Notes under the pieces: model-generated
Seen by the model: only the letters and a program-made list of their open reading frames with translations
Told to the model about the DNA's origin: nothing
Database searches by the model: none
Assembly: GCF_024166365.1 (NCBI RefSeq)
Contig: NC_064827.1
Span: 75,965,135-76,029,134 of the forward strand
Length of the DNA: 64,000 bases
Direction: 5' to 3'
Source of the DNA: Elephas maximus indicus
Taxonomy: Eukaryota; Chordata; Mammalia; Proboscidea; Elephantidae
Program-made: the position numbers and the translations under genes
Shown: positions 9,833 through 22,499 of the stretch, in pieces
Layout of the letters: every line of letters starts with the position of its first letter
Numbering within the stretch: position 1 is the stretch's first letter

Positions 9833-12800
9833 TTTATATTGATGGTACACTTAATATATACGTGGATTCAGGATACAAAATTCATTTACAAGAGTTCACA
9901 CCTGATGAACGTAATCACATTCCTAAAGAACATTTATCAATGCAAAAATGTTTCAATACACTGACAACAAAAATCATATATTCTGTAATCATGTTATTCA
10001 ACAAGCATCAAAACAATTTTTAACTTTCTGCTAGTATTTAAGCGCCCTCAAGGTGGTAGGCACTGCACAACAGAAGAAAACATTGAAAGACAAGGGCCTA
10101 CTGAATCCTCTGTGAATCACAGTGTTTACTCTGAAATTCATTTAGTGAAGTAGCTAGTGAAAGGCTTGCTATCCTTTATGACAAATCACATATCTCATGA
10201 ACTCAAGAAAATAAAGTGTTTCAATAACTTCTCAATTTCTAAAATCTATTAAGTATTAACCATAAAAGACAAAGCAGAAAAAGGCTGTTGGAAAGAACAA
10301 AAGAGCCCTCTTTAACAGCATGTATGGATTAAGCAATTTAGAAGCACAACAGACAAGACTTCCACAATACCACAAATGTTCAAGTCAAATGATACGGACA
10401 ATATAATTTTCCCCCTTAGTCACTGGTAGTAAATAGTCCCTTCAAAATTTATTCTACTGATAACACATATAAAAACTAGTGAGCCCAAATGCTTTGCTGT
10501 CTAACAGAGCTGAATTGATGGATTTTGTTCTAAAGTATTAGCCCACATCACCCAAATTTTAATACAAATGAGCAACAGGACAATGTCTCAAGGATTACAG
10601 TGATTCCTGAATAGCTAGATAGGCAACCAAATAACTTTATTATTTGCACAACAGATTAGCAGCACTTGGATAAGAATTCTTAGGTGAAAATTATTGTGCT
10701 TCAATGTCTGGAGAAGAGCTAATAAATATAACTCTATAATCCCTAGAGTGTTACAACTTAACATGTCAGTTACAGACAAGCACAATTTTTCAAAAAGTAT
10801 TTCACACTAGAAAATCAAGTAATTACATCCTCTAAATGTAATTTCTGCTATGATTTAAACAAGTGCATTTCTGTCTAATATCCATAATGCAGAAAGTATG
10901 TTCACCATTATTTTCAGGGAAAAAAGATCAAACATAATGTATTTTAACTCCTATTTGATAATCTTTAGTGAAGATTTGAATAAAGAAGATATTCAACCTT
11001 ACAATGGAAACTGCTCAGAGAAAATAATGTGGTCTGAAATTACAATAATCTTTAGAGCAAAGTACAACATGATTTATAACTGCTTCATCTGATTCAGTGA
11101 TTAATTAAGCCACTATTTATATTGTTCCTACACAATGCCGAGAGCCTAGTTAGGTAAATTCTTTGTAAATTCTACTATGAAAATGTTAGGACAGTGCATC
11201 TGCCTTTCTTATTTTCTAAGACCTTTCTACCTCAACTGGAAGAGTCCTCCAAAATACAGGACTCTCTGATTGTTGAACGGCTCGGTTTATTAAAAACACA
11301 AAAAACATTTGGAGAACTAGCCACATGGTCCATGAGGCAAAAGTAATTCATCCAGATAACTAATAAACCATGAAAATTGAGTTCTAAAGTATTTTGCTGA
11401 ACTATTGTAGGCTTTTTCATGATATAATAAGGAATCAACAGTAAAAACAAGCCATTCTTCAAAGAAAAGAATTCTTATTGCCCTAAAACATTTTAAGCAA
11501 TTATTTCCTGCAGATTTTTAATGCAGCACAACACATACTTTTAATTTAGAAAAAAATTAATAGCATGCAAATGAGTGGGAATAAGATTTTTAAAAATACA
11601 GTAGTTATTTCTCTATGGTTTGGAATTATTTGCTTTGGGATTATTATACATGATCATTTCATATTTTACAAGGGTTGATCATAATGATCTGAGGATTGAG
11701 AAAATTTATGGTTCAAATTGTGATGTCTGCAAATCTTAAGTTCCAATCATGAACAGGCAGACATTCATAATAACTTCAAAAGAGAAGAGTATTAGTGATA
11801 ACACAAAAGTTTAAATAGTTTACTGCAAATCTATACGAAGGCTAGCCACAATTCCTTTTATCAGTCTGAACTGATATGATTACTCAGTCTATTAACTTTC
11901 ATTTCATAAGCCTATCAGAAAAGTAACAAATCTAAACCCTGAAATCACCAATATTTCAATAAGCAATTAGTCACACCTAAAAAGATGATTGTCTTAGGAT
12001 ATAGACTAGAATTGTCCACTGAATAGGAGAAATATTCCCAGCTTACTGTCTGTTCTATGACCAGATTTAGACTTGACCAAATAAATCTGGACTGGGTAAT
12101 TAATATACTTCAAACTATTAAAGAACTCTGAATCTACAGTTCAAATATGTTAAAAATCACACTGGTTAGAGTAGTTTGATAACTAATTTTAAAACCTCAA
12201 AAGAAATTAACAAAATATTTTTAAATTAAGAAATGTTTCAATCAAGTGATTATGTTAAGAAGAAACAGAATTCTTCTCAAGTCAATATTATACCAAACTA
12301 GTAAGTGAAAAACAGCAATCTCAGCTTTAAAAAGAATTTTGTAATCTACAGGATTCCAAAGGAAATATTTCTATGTCACCAACAAAGTAATTATACTGAA
12401 GTTAATACATTTAGCTTCACCCCTACATCATCCTGACATCCTTCCCTTCAATAGGTGATTTATTCCATTCACACATCAATTATCTTTTCTTCAACATAAT
12501 GCTTAAATAAGTCTCTAAAGTTAGTGAAGCTGGGACATAGTGTAATGTGTTTTAAAATCCTAGTTTGGGGAAGATGAATTGTTTAAAAGAAAAAAAAAAA
12601 AAAAAGGCAAAGCAGTCACAGTATCCAGGAAAGACTGGGAGACACAAATAAGTATATATAAACTATCAATGTATAAGACTGCAGGAAAATATAATAAAGG
12701 GGTAAAAGCCTGGTTTTCTAAGCAATTCTTGTTTCACTGCAAGGTAACTGGCTTTACAATTGTTAGGGTCAGAGGTCAATTTACAATGTCAGTATTATCT

Positions 12801-12835
12801 ACTGTACTTTATACTGCTTCTAAAAAAAACATATT

Positions 12836-12977
12836 GCAGTCTAGTAGACTGACTCACAAGCAACCTTATAGGACAGGGTAGAACTGCCCCATAGGGTTTC
12901 CAAGGAGCAGCTGGTGGACTGAACTGCTGATCTTTTGTTTAGCAGCAGAGCTCTTAACCACTGTGCTACCATAGCTT
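12836..12977 (-). mobile_element. AfroSINE, short class, in SCAI 3' UTR
   Basis: A diverged reverse-oriented copy (tail 'gactgactcacaagcaacc', then 'actgccccatagggtttcc', head 'gctaccatagctt'). It is in the sense direction of the SCAI transcript and lacks the middle segment. Confidence 0.85.
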
Positions 12978-14534
12978 CATATTGCTTCTACTCTCCTCAT
13001 ATTAATGTGCACATTGAGCCTGCTGCAGATCCATGATTTTTAAATAGCGTAACATGTGCTCTGCTACTATCCAATTGCAATAAGCAATCCTGTTACTAAA
13101 AATATCCACTACTATGGACATTTTAACCGATTTTTTCAGAAATATAGTTTATCAAGTTTTAACATTTAAGAAAAACGTTATTATAATTTTACTTTAAATT
13201 CACTACTATAGTTGAAAAATATGATGGATAGTTGGATGTTTTGTCGAAAAAAAAAAAAAGCGAAGATGCGAATGTAACATTTTCGGTGGTAAAACTGACT
13301 CCTGAACCTAACTTCTTTCTTTAAGATAATTTAACGTTGAATCACATAGATTTAACCTTCTGGAGAATAATGGGGCAAAAAGCTGCTCTGCAGTTATATT
13401 TTATCATGCAGAAATAATCTCCAGGTTAATTTCTGCAATGAATGTATCCAAACGTATATTCAACTTCTCTGACACTCTTTCATGCAAATAAACATGCCAA
13501 AAGAAGACAGGAGTAACCGAGCATTGATACTCTTCCATATTCCATAGGTTCACAAGTTGGTACTGCATATATTTACTACCCTTTTCCTTCCCCCCTTTCC
13601 CAAATCATTAGTAGAGAACTGAAGGCCCAGATTTTATAGCAAGCCACCATGCACCTAATATTAAGAATTTTACTTCATGTGCGAACATGTAATCAAATTG
13701 CAGAACACAAGTGGTCTCATAGAGACACAGCAATACAACTGGAGGCATTTTATTCACGGGAAGTATTTTCTCAGATGAGCACACCCATCTTTGATGTGAA
13801 ACTCCAATAAGAAAAATCTATGTTGGAAAAGCCAAACAGGGCTAAATTAATTACAGCTGCTGCAGATAACAACCTCCTGGTTCTCATTCCATGTTAACTC
13901 CCACCCCACTAGGTTAAGTATCCCCCTAGCTATTCCCCTTTTTCTGCCTCACAGAGACATATAAAAGAGGCACACTGATGAAAAAAATTGTTAGAAAATT
14001 AAAATTTAATATCATGTACTGAAATGGCAAATAGGAATATATTTTACCCATTTAAAGGATATTTTCCTATATATTTTGAAATCTGATCAAAGTAATTTTT
14101 TTCCACAGTCCCTTGATTAAGTCCCAATATAAAGAATGTGCTGAGTACAAAATAATACACAACCATGAGTCAAGAAAATAAAGGACTAATATAGTTTAAG
14201 AACCTGCTGGTGTCTCACTTTCACATACTTAGGTTTTTCACGTTTCTATCACTAATTTATCATCAGTTTAAATGGAAATTTGCAGATGATTTTAAAAACC
14301 ATGAACATCCAGCTTTCTGTTAAGCTCTTCATATCCTAATTTCAACACCAAATCAGCCCATTTTACCCAAATACAAGCCCCTGAAAATAGAGGCTTATGA
14401 TTGAGATTCTGCCACAACCTAATTAGAGCAGCATGAACAATGCCACTATGATGTCCTCACAGAACTTAAATAAATTCAGCCCACAATGGGTATGGGTATA
14501 TAATATACACATACTATAACACTGCATACCAATA

Positions 14535-14564
14535 TATTTACAAATATATACATATGTATGTACA
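14535..14564 (-). promoter_or_regulatory. Cluster of three Pumilio-type motifs in SCAI 3' UTR
   Basis: On the transcript strand three 8-mers fit UGUANAUA: TGTAAATA (14535-14542), TGTATATA (14545-14552) and TGTACATA (14557-14564). They lie within 30 bases. The local sequence is TA-rich, so chance or a decayed microsatellite is possible. Confidence 0.4.
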
Positions 14565-15499
14565 AAAAGTTTACTCAGAGATTGCATTTAGCATCACAAA
14601 AATATACACATGCCATTACAAATAAGAATTTCAAATAAATAAGGTCAACAAAAAGAACCTTAATGTAAATATCCATTATACTCTCCAAACAAACCCACAG
14701 AAACATATACAGTACACCAAAAATATCATCACCAAGAGACTCATAATACCATTCATATTCATATCAAGTCATTTTGCTCACTTAGTGTGGGGGGTGGTTC
14801 TGAACAATGGCAGTGGCCGCATTTGCAGACCTTGGCACTTTACTATATTTCTAGTCCAGAATGTTCTCTGTATATTGGGCTGACTACAAGTCTCCATGGA
14901 TAATTAAGTACCAGTTCTTTTCAATGGAGTTCAAACTCCTTCTCAGAGACAGAAAGTAGCTAAAGTCACACACGTCAGAGGTTAAACTTGGAGTTGGAGA
15001 AGGATGATAAAGAAAGCTCTGTAATTGATACACAAGCCATATTTTCTGCTTTTCTCTTTACCTAAATTCAGTACAATTGCCTAATCTGTTTCAGGAAATT
15101 CTATTGCAAGAAGAAAATAAAGGGAAGTAGTAACAAGTGGGGGGGGGGGGGAACCCAGAGTCCATATTAGGAAAACCTTAACTCATAATTGGATTGCACT
15201 TTGCTTCTATAATCTCAAAACATTTCAAGTTGGTAAAAATATAAAGGGTACAATAAATTCTATGTGCTTTGAGAGATTTTAAGAGCACCACTTTCTAGGA
15301 GGAAAATATACAAAAAATATATACTGGCTAAACTCAAAGATAAAATGTCTGACTTTTGGATTTTTAGGAATTAAGGTTGCTAGCGCTGATTGATTTGCTG
15401 GTTTCAATATCTGACATATTAAAAAAAATACCATAGCATTTTGTGCCACAATATATATCTCTAATTCTTTCTTTCCTGTCCATTACTGAAAGCAACTTG

Positions 15500-15700
15500 A
15501 GCTATCAGGAAGACTGGGCTGAAATTAAGGAGATTTGAGTTTTATTTCTAGCTCTGTCACTATGTATAAATTGACAGCTCTTTTGAGTCTCAGTTTTCTC
15601 TTCTGTAAAACAGGGAAAATAGTTGCTTTACCAACTTCAGAACTATATGGATAATAAGAGAGTAAATAATTCCACTGTGCTTAATTTTGTGTACAGCTGA
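15500..15700 (+). repeat. MIR SINE
   Basis: It matches the MIR core in sense order: a 'tctagctctgtcac' phrase, then 'gagtctcagttttctcttctgtaaaac' diverged from the consensus, then 'ataataagagagtaaat'. Confidence 0.75.
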
Positions 15701-16085
15701 CTTTTGCAATCTTTCTATTTTGTCTACAGTGATTGTTAAGGGAGGAGAAAGACTGTATCAGAATCTCCAGGGGGAGTTTGTACAATTTGAAAACGAAGTG
15801 CTCTTTTCCCATCACTCAGTTCTTAGTTCCGATATTTAGATTTCTATCAATTCTAACAATAAATAAGGGCTTAAAATTTTTATATTTATACACGGGTAGT
15901 ACGCATTTAAAAAATAAAATTCTTTGCCACTGCCACCTTAAGCTCATTGGTATTGGCCCTTTACATTTCTTTTTCCTTGATTGAAGTAATGCTTTAAAAT
16001 GTAGAAGCTGGGTGATGGGTACATGAGGGTACATTATACTCTGTGTATGTTTAAAAACTTTCACAATAAAAGTAAAAAAAAAAGG

Positions 16086-16370
16086 AAAAAAGAAATGTCA
16101 CCTTCTCAATGAGACCTAACCTGATCATTCTTTTAAACACTGTTCCCTCAAAACAAAAACAAAAAAATCCCTTACTGAACTCTCAACTTTTCCCCATAGT
16201 ATTTATCATTTTGTAACATAAATTCACTTACTTATTATGTTTACTTCCTGACTCCTTTTACTAGAATGTAAGCTTTTCGAAGACAGGAATTTTTTGGCTT
16301 TTTGTTTTGCTTCTCCAGTGCCTAGAACAAGATCTGGAGTACAGTGGTTGTTAAATACACATTTTTTTTT
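16086..16370 (+). repeat. L2 LINE 3' end
   Basis: It shows the typical L2 3' phrases 'ctagaatgtaagctt', 'gacaggaattttt' and 'cagtgcctagaacaagatctgg' ending in a T run at 16362. Embedded in the SCAI UTR, antisense to it. Confidence 0.75.
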
Positions 16371-16649
16371 TTTTTTGAAGATTCGAAATCACTTTAATTT
16401 TTAACTACCAGTAAGGGATTACCTCAAGGAGAAATGTCATCATCTAAATCCTAGTTGTGATTTCTAAGACCTCTTGTCCTTGGGCAAACATGTTTCTAAT
16501 CACAAAAGCTCTTGTTTCTTCAGGAGAGTCTCTCTCTGAATTAGTTTCTACAACTAGCTAGGTAAATATAATCTGGAACAGACAATGTTGTAAAACCAGG
16601 GAAACTAGTTTTCCTTGTGGTATGGGTGGGGACATCAACATCTTTTGGA

Positions 16650-16835
16650 ACCAAGAACTTAAATTACATAACCATAGAGTTGGAAGGGATCTTGGCCAGG
16701 CCCTCATTTTACAGATGAGAGTATTAAAAAGCAGAGATATTAAGATAGTTGTCAAAGGGCATAAAGCTAGTTCCCAGGAAAGCCGGAAGAATACTCAGGT
16801 CTCCTAGTTCCAGCCCAGTGTTCTGATGAGGATAA
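16650..16835 (-). repeat. MIR-like fragment
   Basis: A diverged 'ttacagatgagagtattaaaaagcagagatatt' and 'gtcaaagggcataaagctagt' resemble an antisense MIR core. The subfamily is not resolved. Confidence 0.5.
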
Positions 16836-18567
16836 CGCTCAGAGCAACAAATATTATTTTCAGCTTCGGAGGACAGAAAGATATATGCTGCTAGGGACAT
16901 TACTGTCACAGAACTTCAGGGGAATTGCAACAAGAAACCAGACACTTAATGACAGACTATTGCTGTACTCTATGTGACACTGTTATGAAAGGAAAGCTAT
17001 GAAGTTTATTAAGTTACTGAAAGAAAAGCTGTTTTTATCTGGAAAAAAAAAATCCACTAACAAAGGAAATCTCTCTCCAGGGTAACTTTCCCCATACTTC
17101 CTGCAATATTGCTCCAAAGAATAAACAAAATAATACAAAATTAAACAAAAACTCCAAAGCTCTCCAAACCCAAGAACAATAACTTCAAGGCTTCTGATGA
17201 AAAAATCAGCAAATTGGAACAGGTACATGAATAATTCAGATCCAAACAATTCTCTCCGCCAGAACTTAAAAACAATTAAAAAATATTACAGTAAAACTTC
17301 CCTAGGGACACAGGAAAGAGGCACCAAAAGCAATCACCCCATTTCCCCTGGGATTGCCAGAGGTAGACTGCGAGCCTGTGCAGAAAATTAGGTGCAAAGC
17401 CTTTTGATTCATAGATTTCTGAACTTCAATGGCATGGAATCAAAAGAGAAGAGGGGAAAAAAACCTTTATAACTAATTCTGGTGAAAATACGAAGGGGAT
17501 GACAGGGAAGAAAAACAAAAATCTTTACGTTATACATTAAAAAAAAGTTGAACATGAATATATTAAATACATGGAAGTTTTGAAAAACCTTCTTCTTAAA
17601 TTGTAAATGCAAAAACAACTTCCTTTTGGGTTTCGTAATAGTCGCCCTCAACTACAGTGAAAAACATCTCTGACTTTTGAAGTCTCATATATTTGAACTA
17701 GACAAAAAGATTACCAACTCTGTACTGTATGTCATGGTCATCAACCCAGTCTTTACACTTGATTTCATGTATTAAAAGTTTAGATTTCTTATTGTACACA
17801 TTGTATTATGAAACCAAAGCTTGATATTTTTGATGGAAATATTTCAAAGTTGTTAATGTCCAGCATTCAAAGACCACAAAGGAAGCAAAATATAAACACG
17901 TATCTTATGATAACACAGGACTCACATATTCCAAATAATATTTATCATCTCAACCTCCCAATTAAAGATTTAGTTTTCAGATGCAAATCAATCCTATACA
18001 GTTTCTGAAATTTTGACAGTATTTAAAAGGACTGAATGATTTCAGGAACTGCCTTGATCATGTGTCAATGAATCATAATTTTTCTACCAACTAACTCGGA
18101 ATGAAAAGAGATTATGGAAGGACCCTGTTCTTGATTTTCAGTAGTCCATGCTGGCTAGTTTCATTCTAATTATATATTTTCCAAATCCAGACATTTAAGA
18201 TCAAAGTATAAGAATTGGATTTTCTTCATTATACAAAAATAAATGATTTAACTCTTCTCAGGGTGAGAACAGTGACTCTTTAAGTGTAAGATTAGATGTT
18301 AAAGGTAGGTATCTATAACTCAAAGCCAAAATTTAAAAATTCTAAGATTAATCTAGTTTTTTTTTTTAAAAGACCTGAAAGACTGTATTTTAAAACAGTT
18401 ACCCTAAAAGTTTGAACAATTATTTTCAGTTTATCTTTAAAATGGTGATCCTAAATTAAAAAATAAAAACTCAGTAACACCACTATGTGTCTGTCATTAC
18501 ATTAGAAAACTGCACCATTTAAAATCTGTGGCAAATGAAAAATTATTTCAATAAGTGGGTTTTTGTT

Positions 18568-18714
18568 TTAATAGTCATCTATGGTATTCTCAAGGAACAC
18601 GTTTCGAACATCCAGAATGGATGCTAATTCCAAAATGTGCTTCTGGAGAAGAGGGTTCTCCACTGTTTCATCCCTCGGCAGTTGCGGATATGTTTCTGGA
18701 TAATTTCGTGTTTC
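18568..18714 (-). CDS. SCAI: SCAI last coding exon (C-terminus)
   Basis: This encodes the final 48 residues and stop of SCAI, a nuclear cofactor that represses MRTF-A/SRF-driven transcription and is also reported to act with 53BP1/RIF1 in DNA-break repair. On the minus strand a pyrimidine-rich acceptor ending CAG precedes codons for ETRNYPE, and the exon ends …LENTIDDY then TAA at 18568-18570. The exon starts on a codon boundary, matching the end of the exon at 33312-33412. The terminal sequence is the SCAI C-terminus as I know it from human. There are no breaks. The 3' UTR continues to lower coordinates. Confidence 0.97.
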   Translation of the reverse strand, partial: ETRNYPETYPQLPRDETVENPLLQKHILELASILDVRNVFLENTIDDY

Positions 18715-20550
18715 CTGGTAGGTAAAGAAGAGAAAAGTTAAGTTTTACAGTCAGATGAAAGCAAATTACAGCCAACATTAACAGACATAGTATTAAAGAA
18801 TATCTTAATATATACTTTTCTTTTTCATATTGCTGTGGTTCTTACTGGTAATATATTTGTTGCTGAAATTGCTGGTATTTGTCCACTTAGACCTTAAAAA
18901 TTACAATTCCATAAGGTTTAACCTAATATATTAATTTTGTGAATCATTCCATAAATATTTCTTGAGGCTTATTATTGCTAGGCACACTATGCTATATTGT
19001 GTGGAAACCATATAACTCCTGCCTGCTGAGGAAAAAAAAAATCCTAGCACATACAGAATTTTAACAAATACTTCTTAAATAAATGCTGCAAGGGTTTAAA
19101 ACTGATTTGCTACAGGGGAAATTAAGATGAGGGAAAACACATGAGAAGCACCAAAGAGATCAAATTAATGGGCATTAGCAATTAATTAGGGAGCCCTGGT
19201 GACACAATGGTTACAGTGCTCAGCTGCTAACTGAAAGGTTAGCAATTCGAACCCACCAGTCACTCTGCTGGAGAAAGATGTGGCAGTTTGCTTCCATAAA
19301 GATTTACAGCCTTGGAAACAATATGGGCAGTTCTACTGTGTCCTATAGGGTCGTGATGAGTTGGAATCAACTTGACGGCAGTGGGTTTGGGTTTTGGTTT
19401 GACAATTAATTACAGAAAATGGAGGTATCAAAGATGATTGTAAGATTTCAGGAATGCATGGCTGACAGAAATGCTGGGAACTACTAGGAGAAAAAAAGAA
19501 GTTAAGGAGCAGTTAATTTGGGGGCAGGATAAAGTTTCAGGTTTTAGGTGTATTTTAGTTGAGGTAATAGAGTAATAGAAATGCCCTTCGATTAATATTT
19601 AAAAAGTCAGAGTTGTAGCTCAGATAGATAGGTTTAAGCACTATATGTAAACATCAAAATAATCTGCATAGAGATAAAAACTGAAGCTATAAAAATGGAC
19701 AAGATTTTAAGGATATTAGCAGAGAGTGAAAAAGAGTTGAGAGGGATACTAAAAAAATCAGGAAAAAAAGGTAGGAAAGGAATAATTGAAGAAAGAAAGC
19801 TCTTTTGTAATAACATGAAAACAAAAGAATGAACCATTTTATGAATCAGGTAAGTCTCATTTGAAAAGTCCTGCTCCATTTGGTAATTTCTACACTCTTT
19901 AATTGTGGCACATTTAAAATTCTCTGAAGAAACACGTGACTAGTTCTCTATGCATTTCACACAAGAGTTCATATATTAAAATGTTACTTCTATGTCCCTT
20001 TGGCCAATAGGCCTCACTCATTATACATTAGAAAGACCAAAGTTTCATGATACAAAATTATATAATGGACAAAAAGGAAATGCTCAAAAACCCTAAAATA
20101 GAAAACAAAGCAATAACTTTAATAATAAACAAAACTATTGGGAATCTATAAGCTGAATAAACATTTCAGCTCACACAAATCAAACATCTCCCAGAATGAA
20201 GAACATTTGTTGAAACGGAGGACATACAAGAGACCTTAGAAGAGTCAAGCCTTAGTATAAGGCCTAAATAAGCCTACCTCAGGCTACTGTAAATCCACCC
20301 CTAAAAAGCTTAAAAACAAGCCATGAAAAGATCAAAGAGATTTGTAAATAACTTAGAGCCTTTACTGCACTGGCTAGGTCTTCCAGTAAAATGTTGAATA
20401 TAGACACTCTTTAAAGGGAGAAAAAATCTAGAACTCAACATCACATATTTCATAATGCCTACAATCCAACAGAAAATTTCTAGACATACAAAGAACCAGG
20501 AGTAGGAGACACATAAAAACAATAGAAACATACCTAGAAATGACGAAGAT
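18715..20550. other. Last SCAI intron, proximal part
   Basis: Apart from the AfroSINE, about 18940-19020 resembles an L2 antisense end ('ataaatatttcttgaggcttatt'), and a small antisense L1 RT fragment is seen around 20340-20410. From about 20430 old L1/HAL1 sequence begins and is then interrupted by L1-B. The remainder is unassigned. Confidence 0.5.
19189..19402 (+). mobile_element. AfroSINE, full-length long class with TSD
   Basis: Complete sense copy: tRNA-like head (GAGCCCTGGTGACACAATGG) with an A-box- and B-box-like pair, the middle segment 'gagaaagatgtggcagtttg', and the tail ending in GGGTTTGGGTTTTGG. The 10-bp duplication CAATTAATTA flanks it (19179-19188 and 19403-19412). It lies antisense in the last SCAI intron. 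Confidence 0.93.
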
Positions 20551-20800
20551 AAGATTATCACATAGGGTGCAGGGCCCAGATGGCAAACTAGCCAGAAGCT
20601 TCATCTGATCCCTCTTAAAACAAAGACCCGAAAAAACAAGTGAATTGATTATATGTCAGACAAGCTAGAAACCCTGAGCATCAAAGGCAAAATTAAGGAA
20701 TCGGTCTGAGTGATGGGGGAGGGAGGGATGGTGCAGAAGCAGTAACGAGTAGCCAAGCCCGCGCAGCGCCTCAGCTCTGATTCCTTGGCGCCGTTCTTTT

Positions 20801-21066
20801 GGCGTGACTGCAGCAGGGCTGATGGTAGTTCCGAGACACGACAGCTTCAACCAAAGGAGGCAAGCAGAGTGGCGCACCCCTGACCCCATGGTGTGTCTAC
20901 AACGGGGCAGGCTGCGGTGTTTAGGAAGCGGCTGCTTCAGCGAAAGAAGGCAACCGAAGCCGGCACCCCGGCCCCCTGGTGTGATGGCTGTGGGACTAGC
21001 AGTGGAGTTTAGGACACAGCTGCTTCAGGAAAAGAAGGCAAGCAAGGGATGCAGCCCTAACCCCCT
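20801..21066 (+). repeat. Three tandem monomers in L1-B 5' region
   Basis: Units start at 20801, 20890 and 20978 (lengths 89, 88, 89). Each begins with a GGTGTG- or GGCGTG-type phrase, has a shared CAGCTTC/CTGCTTCAG core followed by AAAGNAGGCAA, and ends CC(T)(A/G)ACCCC. Monomeric promoters of this style are known from rodent L1s. Confidence 0.75.
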
Positions 21067-22109
21067 GGGGCAATCTTGGCGGGGACACAGCCAGCTGCAC
21101 ACAGGCTACACATGCCTCTAGATCCTGAGATAAAACGGGCTCTCAGCGCAAGTGATTTTGTCTAATTTATCACGTGCATGGATCTAGTAGCTCCTTCTTT
21201 TGAAAGAACTCTCTCCTATCTTTCTGATCCTTCCCCCCTCTGCCCCAGCGAGCTTCATTAACAGTTGATTTCCCTGGGCCTGAGATAGAACTTGCTGCTA
21301 TTCTCCTGACTTGGGAGAAGAAACAAATTAACGAACAGGGGGAAAAATACTCTGTAGTCTCCCCTAATCTGGAATCTTGGAGCAAAAGCAGCTCCAGTCC
21401 AAGCAAAAGTGATCCACAGACTTTGTCTCTCATCCCTACATAGATCCAGGTGGCTATTATATTGCAAGGGCAAATCTGTCTGAGGTCTGACTAACTGTTT
21501 CAGCTGTGCAGTGAAGAGGCAGGTTTTGGAGGTCTGATACCGCTCTGCCTATTAAACAGGGCCTTCACCTACCCACAGCAGGGACCTGAGGACTGGAGGC
21601 TCCATCCACACCACCTAGCCACCCACAAAAGTACAGTGGTGCCTACCAGTCCTTACGGGTATAAGCATTGCGTGCCTAAGGCACAGCTGCAGAGCCTACC
21701 CACCAGAGTGCTCTAAAGAACAAAGACGTTCCTTCCTCACTGACACTTGGGGGAAGGCTGTCAGCCCCCTGCCTTCTTCAGACTGTGACCCCCTGCTGCT
21801 ACCAGAAACCAGTGCATATACCCATCACCACTTAGAGGTAAGATAGTAGGTGACAGCCTACACTACACACTAGGTGACCAACTATCAGGACACCTGAGCT
21901 GAATCAATACAAGAATAGTGAATGGACTCATAGGCTCATATACCTGGTAACAGCTCTAGCCATCTGGTAACAGGACATTAGTGCTTCAAAAGCTCCAATA
22001 ACCAAGTTAGCTCACTCCAGTCATCTATTTAGCTATATCGAAACAAACTAAAGCAAGAAACTAGGACACAGTGAGCAAACATAAAATAAATTAATACAAT
22101 AACTTATAA

Positions 22110-22499
22110 ATGCCTTGGAGACAACAGTCAATATCAAGTCACATAAAGAAGCAGGCCATGATTGCTTCAACAAACTCCCAAAACAGAGAATCAAGGACTC
22201 TCCTGGATGAAGATGTGTTCCTGGAATTACCAGATGTTGAATACAAAAGATTAATATACAGAACACTTCAAGACATCAGGAATGACATCAGGCAACAAAC
22301 AGAAAAAGTCAAGGAACACAAAGATAAAACAGTTGAAGAAATTAAAAAGATTATGCAAGAACATAATGAAATATTTAATAAACTGCAAGAATCCACAGAG
22401 AGACAGCATTCAGAAATTTACAAGATTAACAATAAAATTACAGAATTAGACAACTCAATAGAAAGTAAGAGGAGCAGAATTGAGGAGCTAGAATGCTGA
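22110..22499 (+). pseudogene. L1-B ORF1 remnant
   Basis: The open part encodes 129 residues of an L1 ORF1-type protein: a short polar N-terminus, then a Lys/Glu-rich coiled coil (…KVKEHKDKTVEEIKK…) and the start of the next segment. A TGA at 22497 and later frame changes cut off the RRM-like and C-terminal nucleic-acid-binding parts, whose relics are readable to about 22860. ORF1p normally trimerises and coats L1 RNA; this copy cannot. Confidence 0.85.

Larger units (their letters stand above)
9805..18567 (-). other. SCAI: SCAI 3' UTR (probable, about 8.7 kb)
   Basis: Between the SCAI stop codon and the GOLGA1 promoter there is no other gene. The sequence is AT-rich and largely unique, with TE fragments at 12836-12977 (AfroSINE), about 15500-15700 (MIR), about 15960-16085 (old repeat 3' end with poly-A) and 16086-16370 (L2). 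I infer that this is one long terminal exon, because human SCAI is remembered as ending very close to GOLGA1; the real end and any internal poly-A sites need transcript data. A 12-base G run on the plus strand (15141-15152) would be a C run in the transcript. Open frames here are short and unrecognised. Confidence 0.6.
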
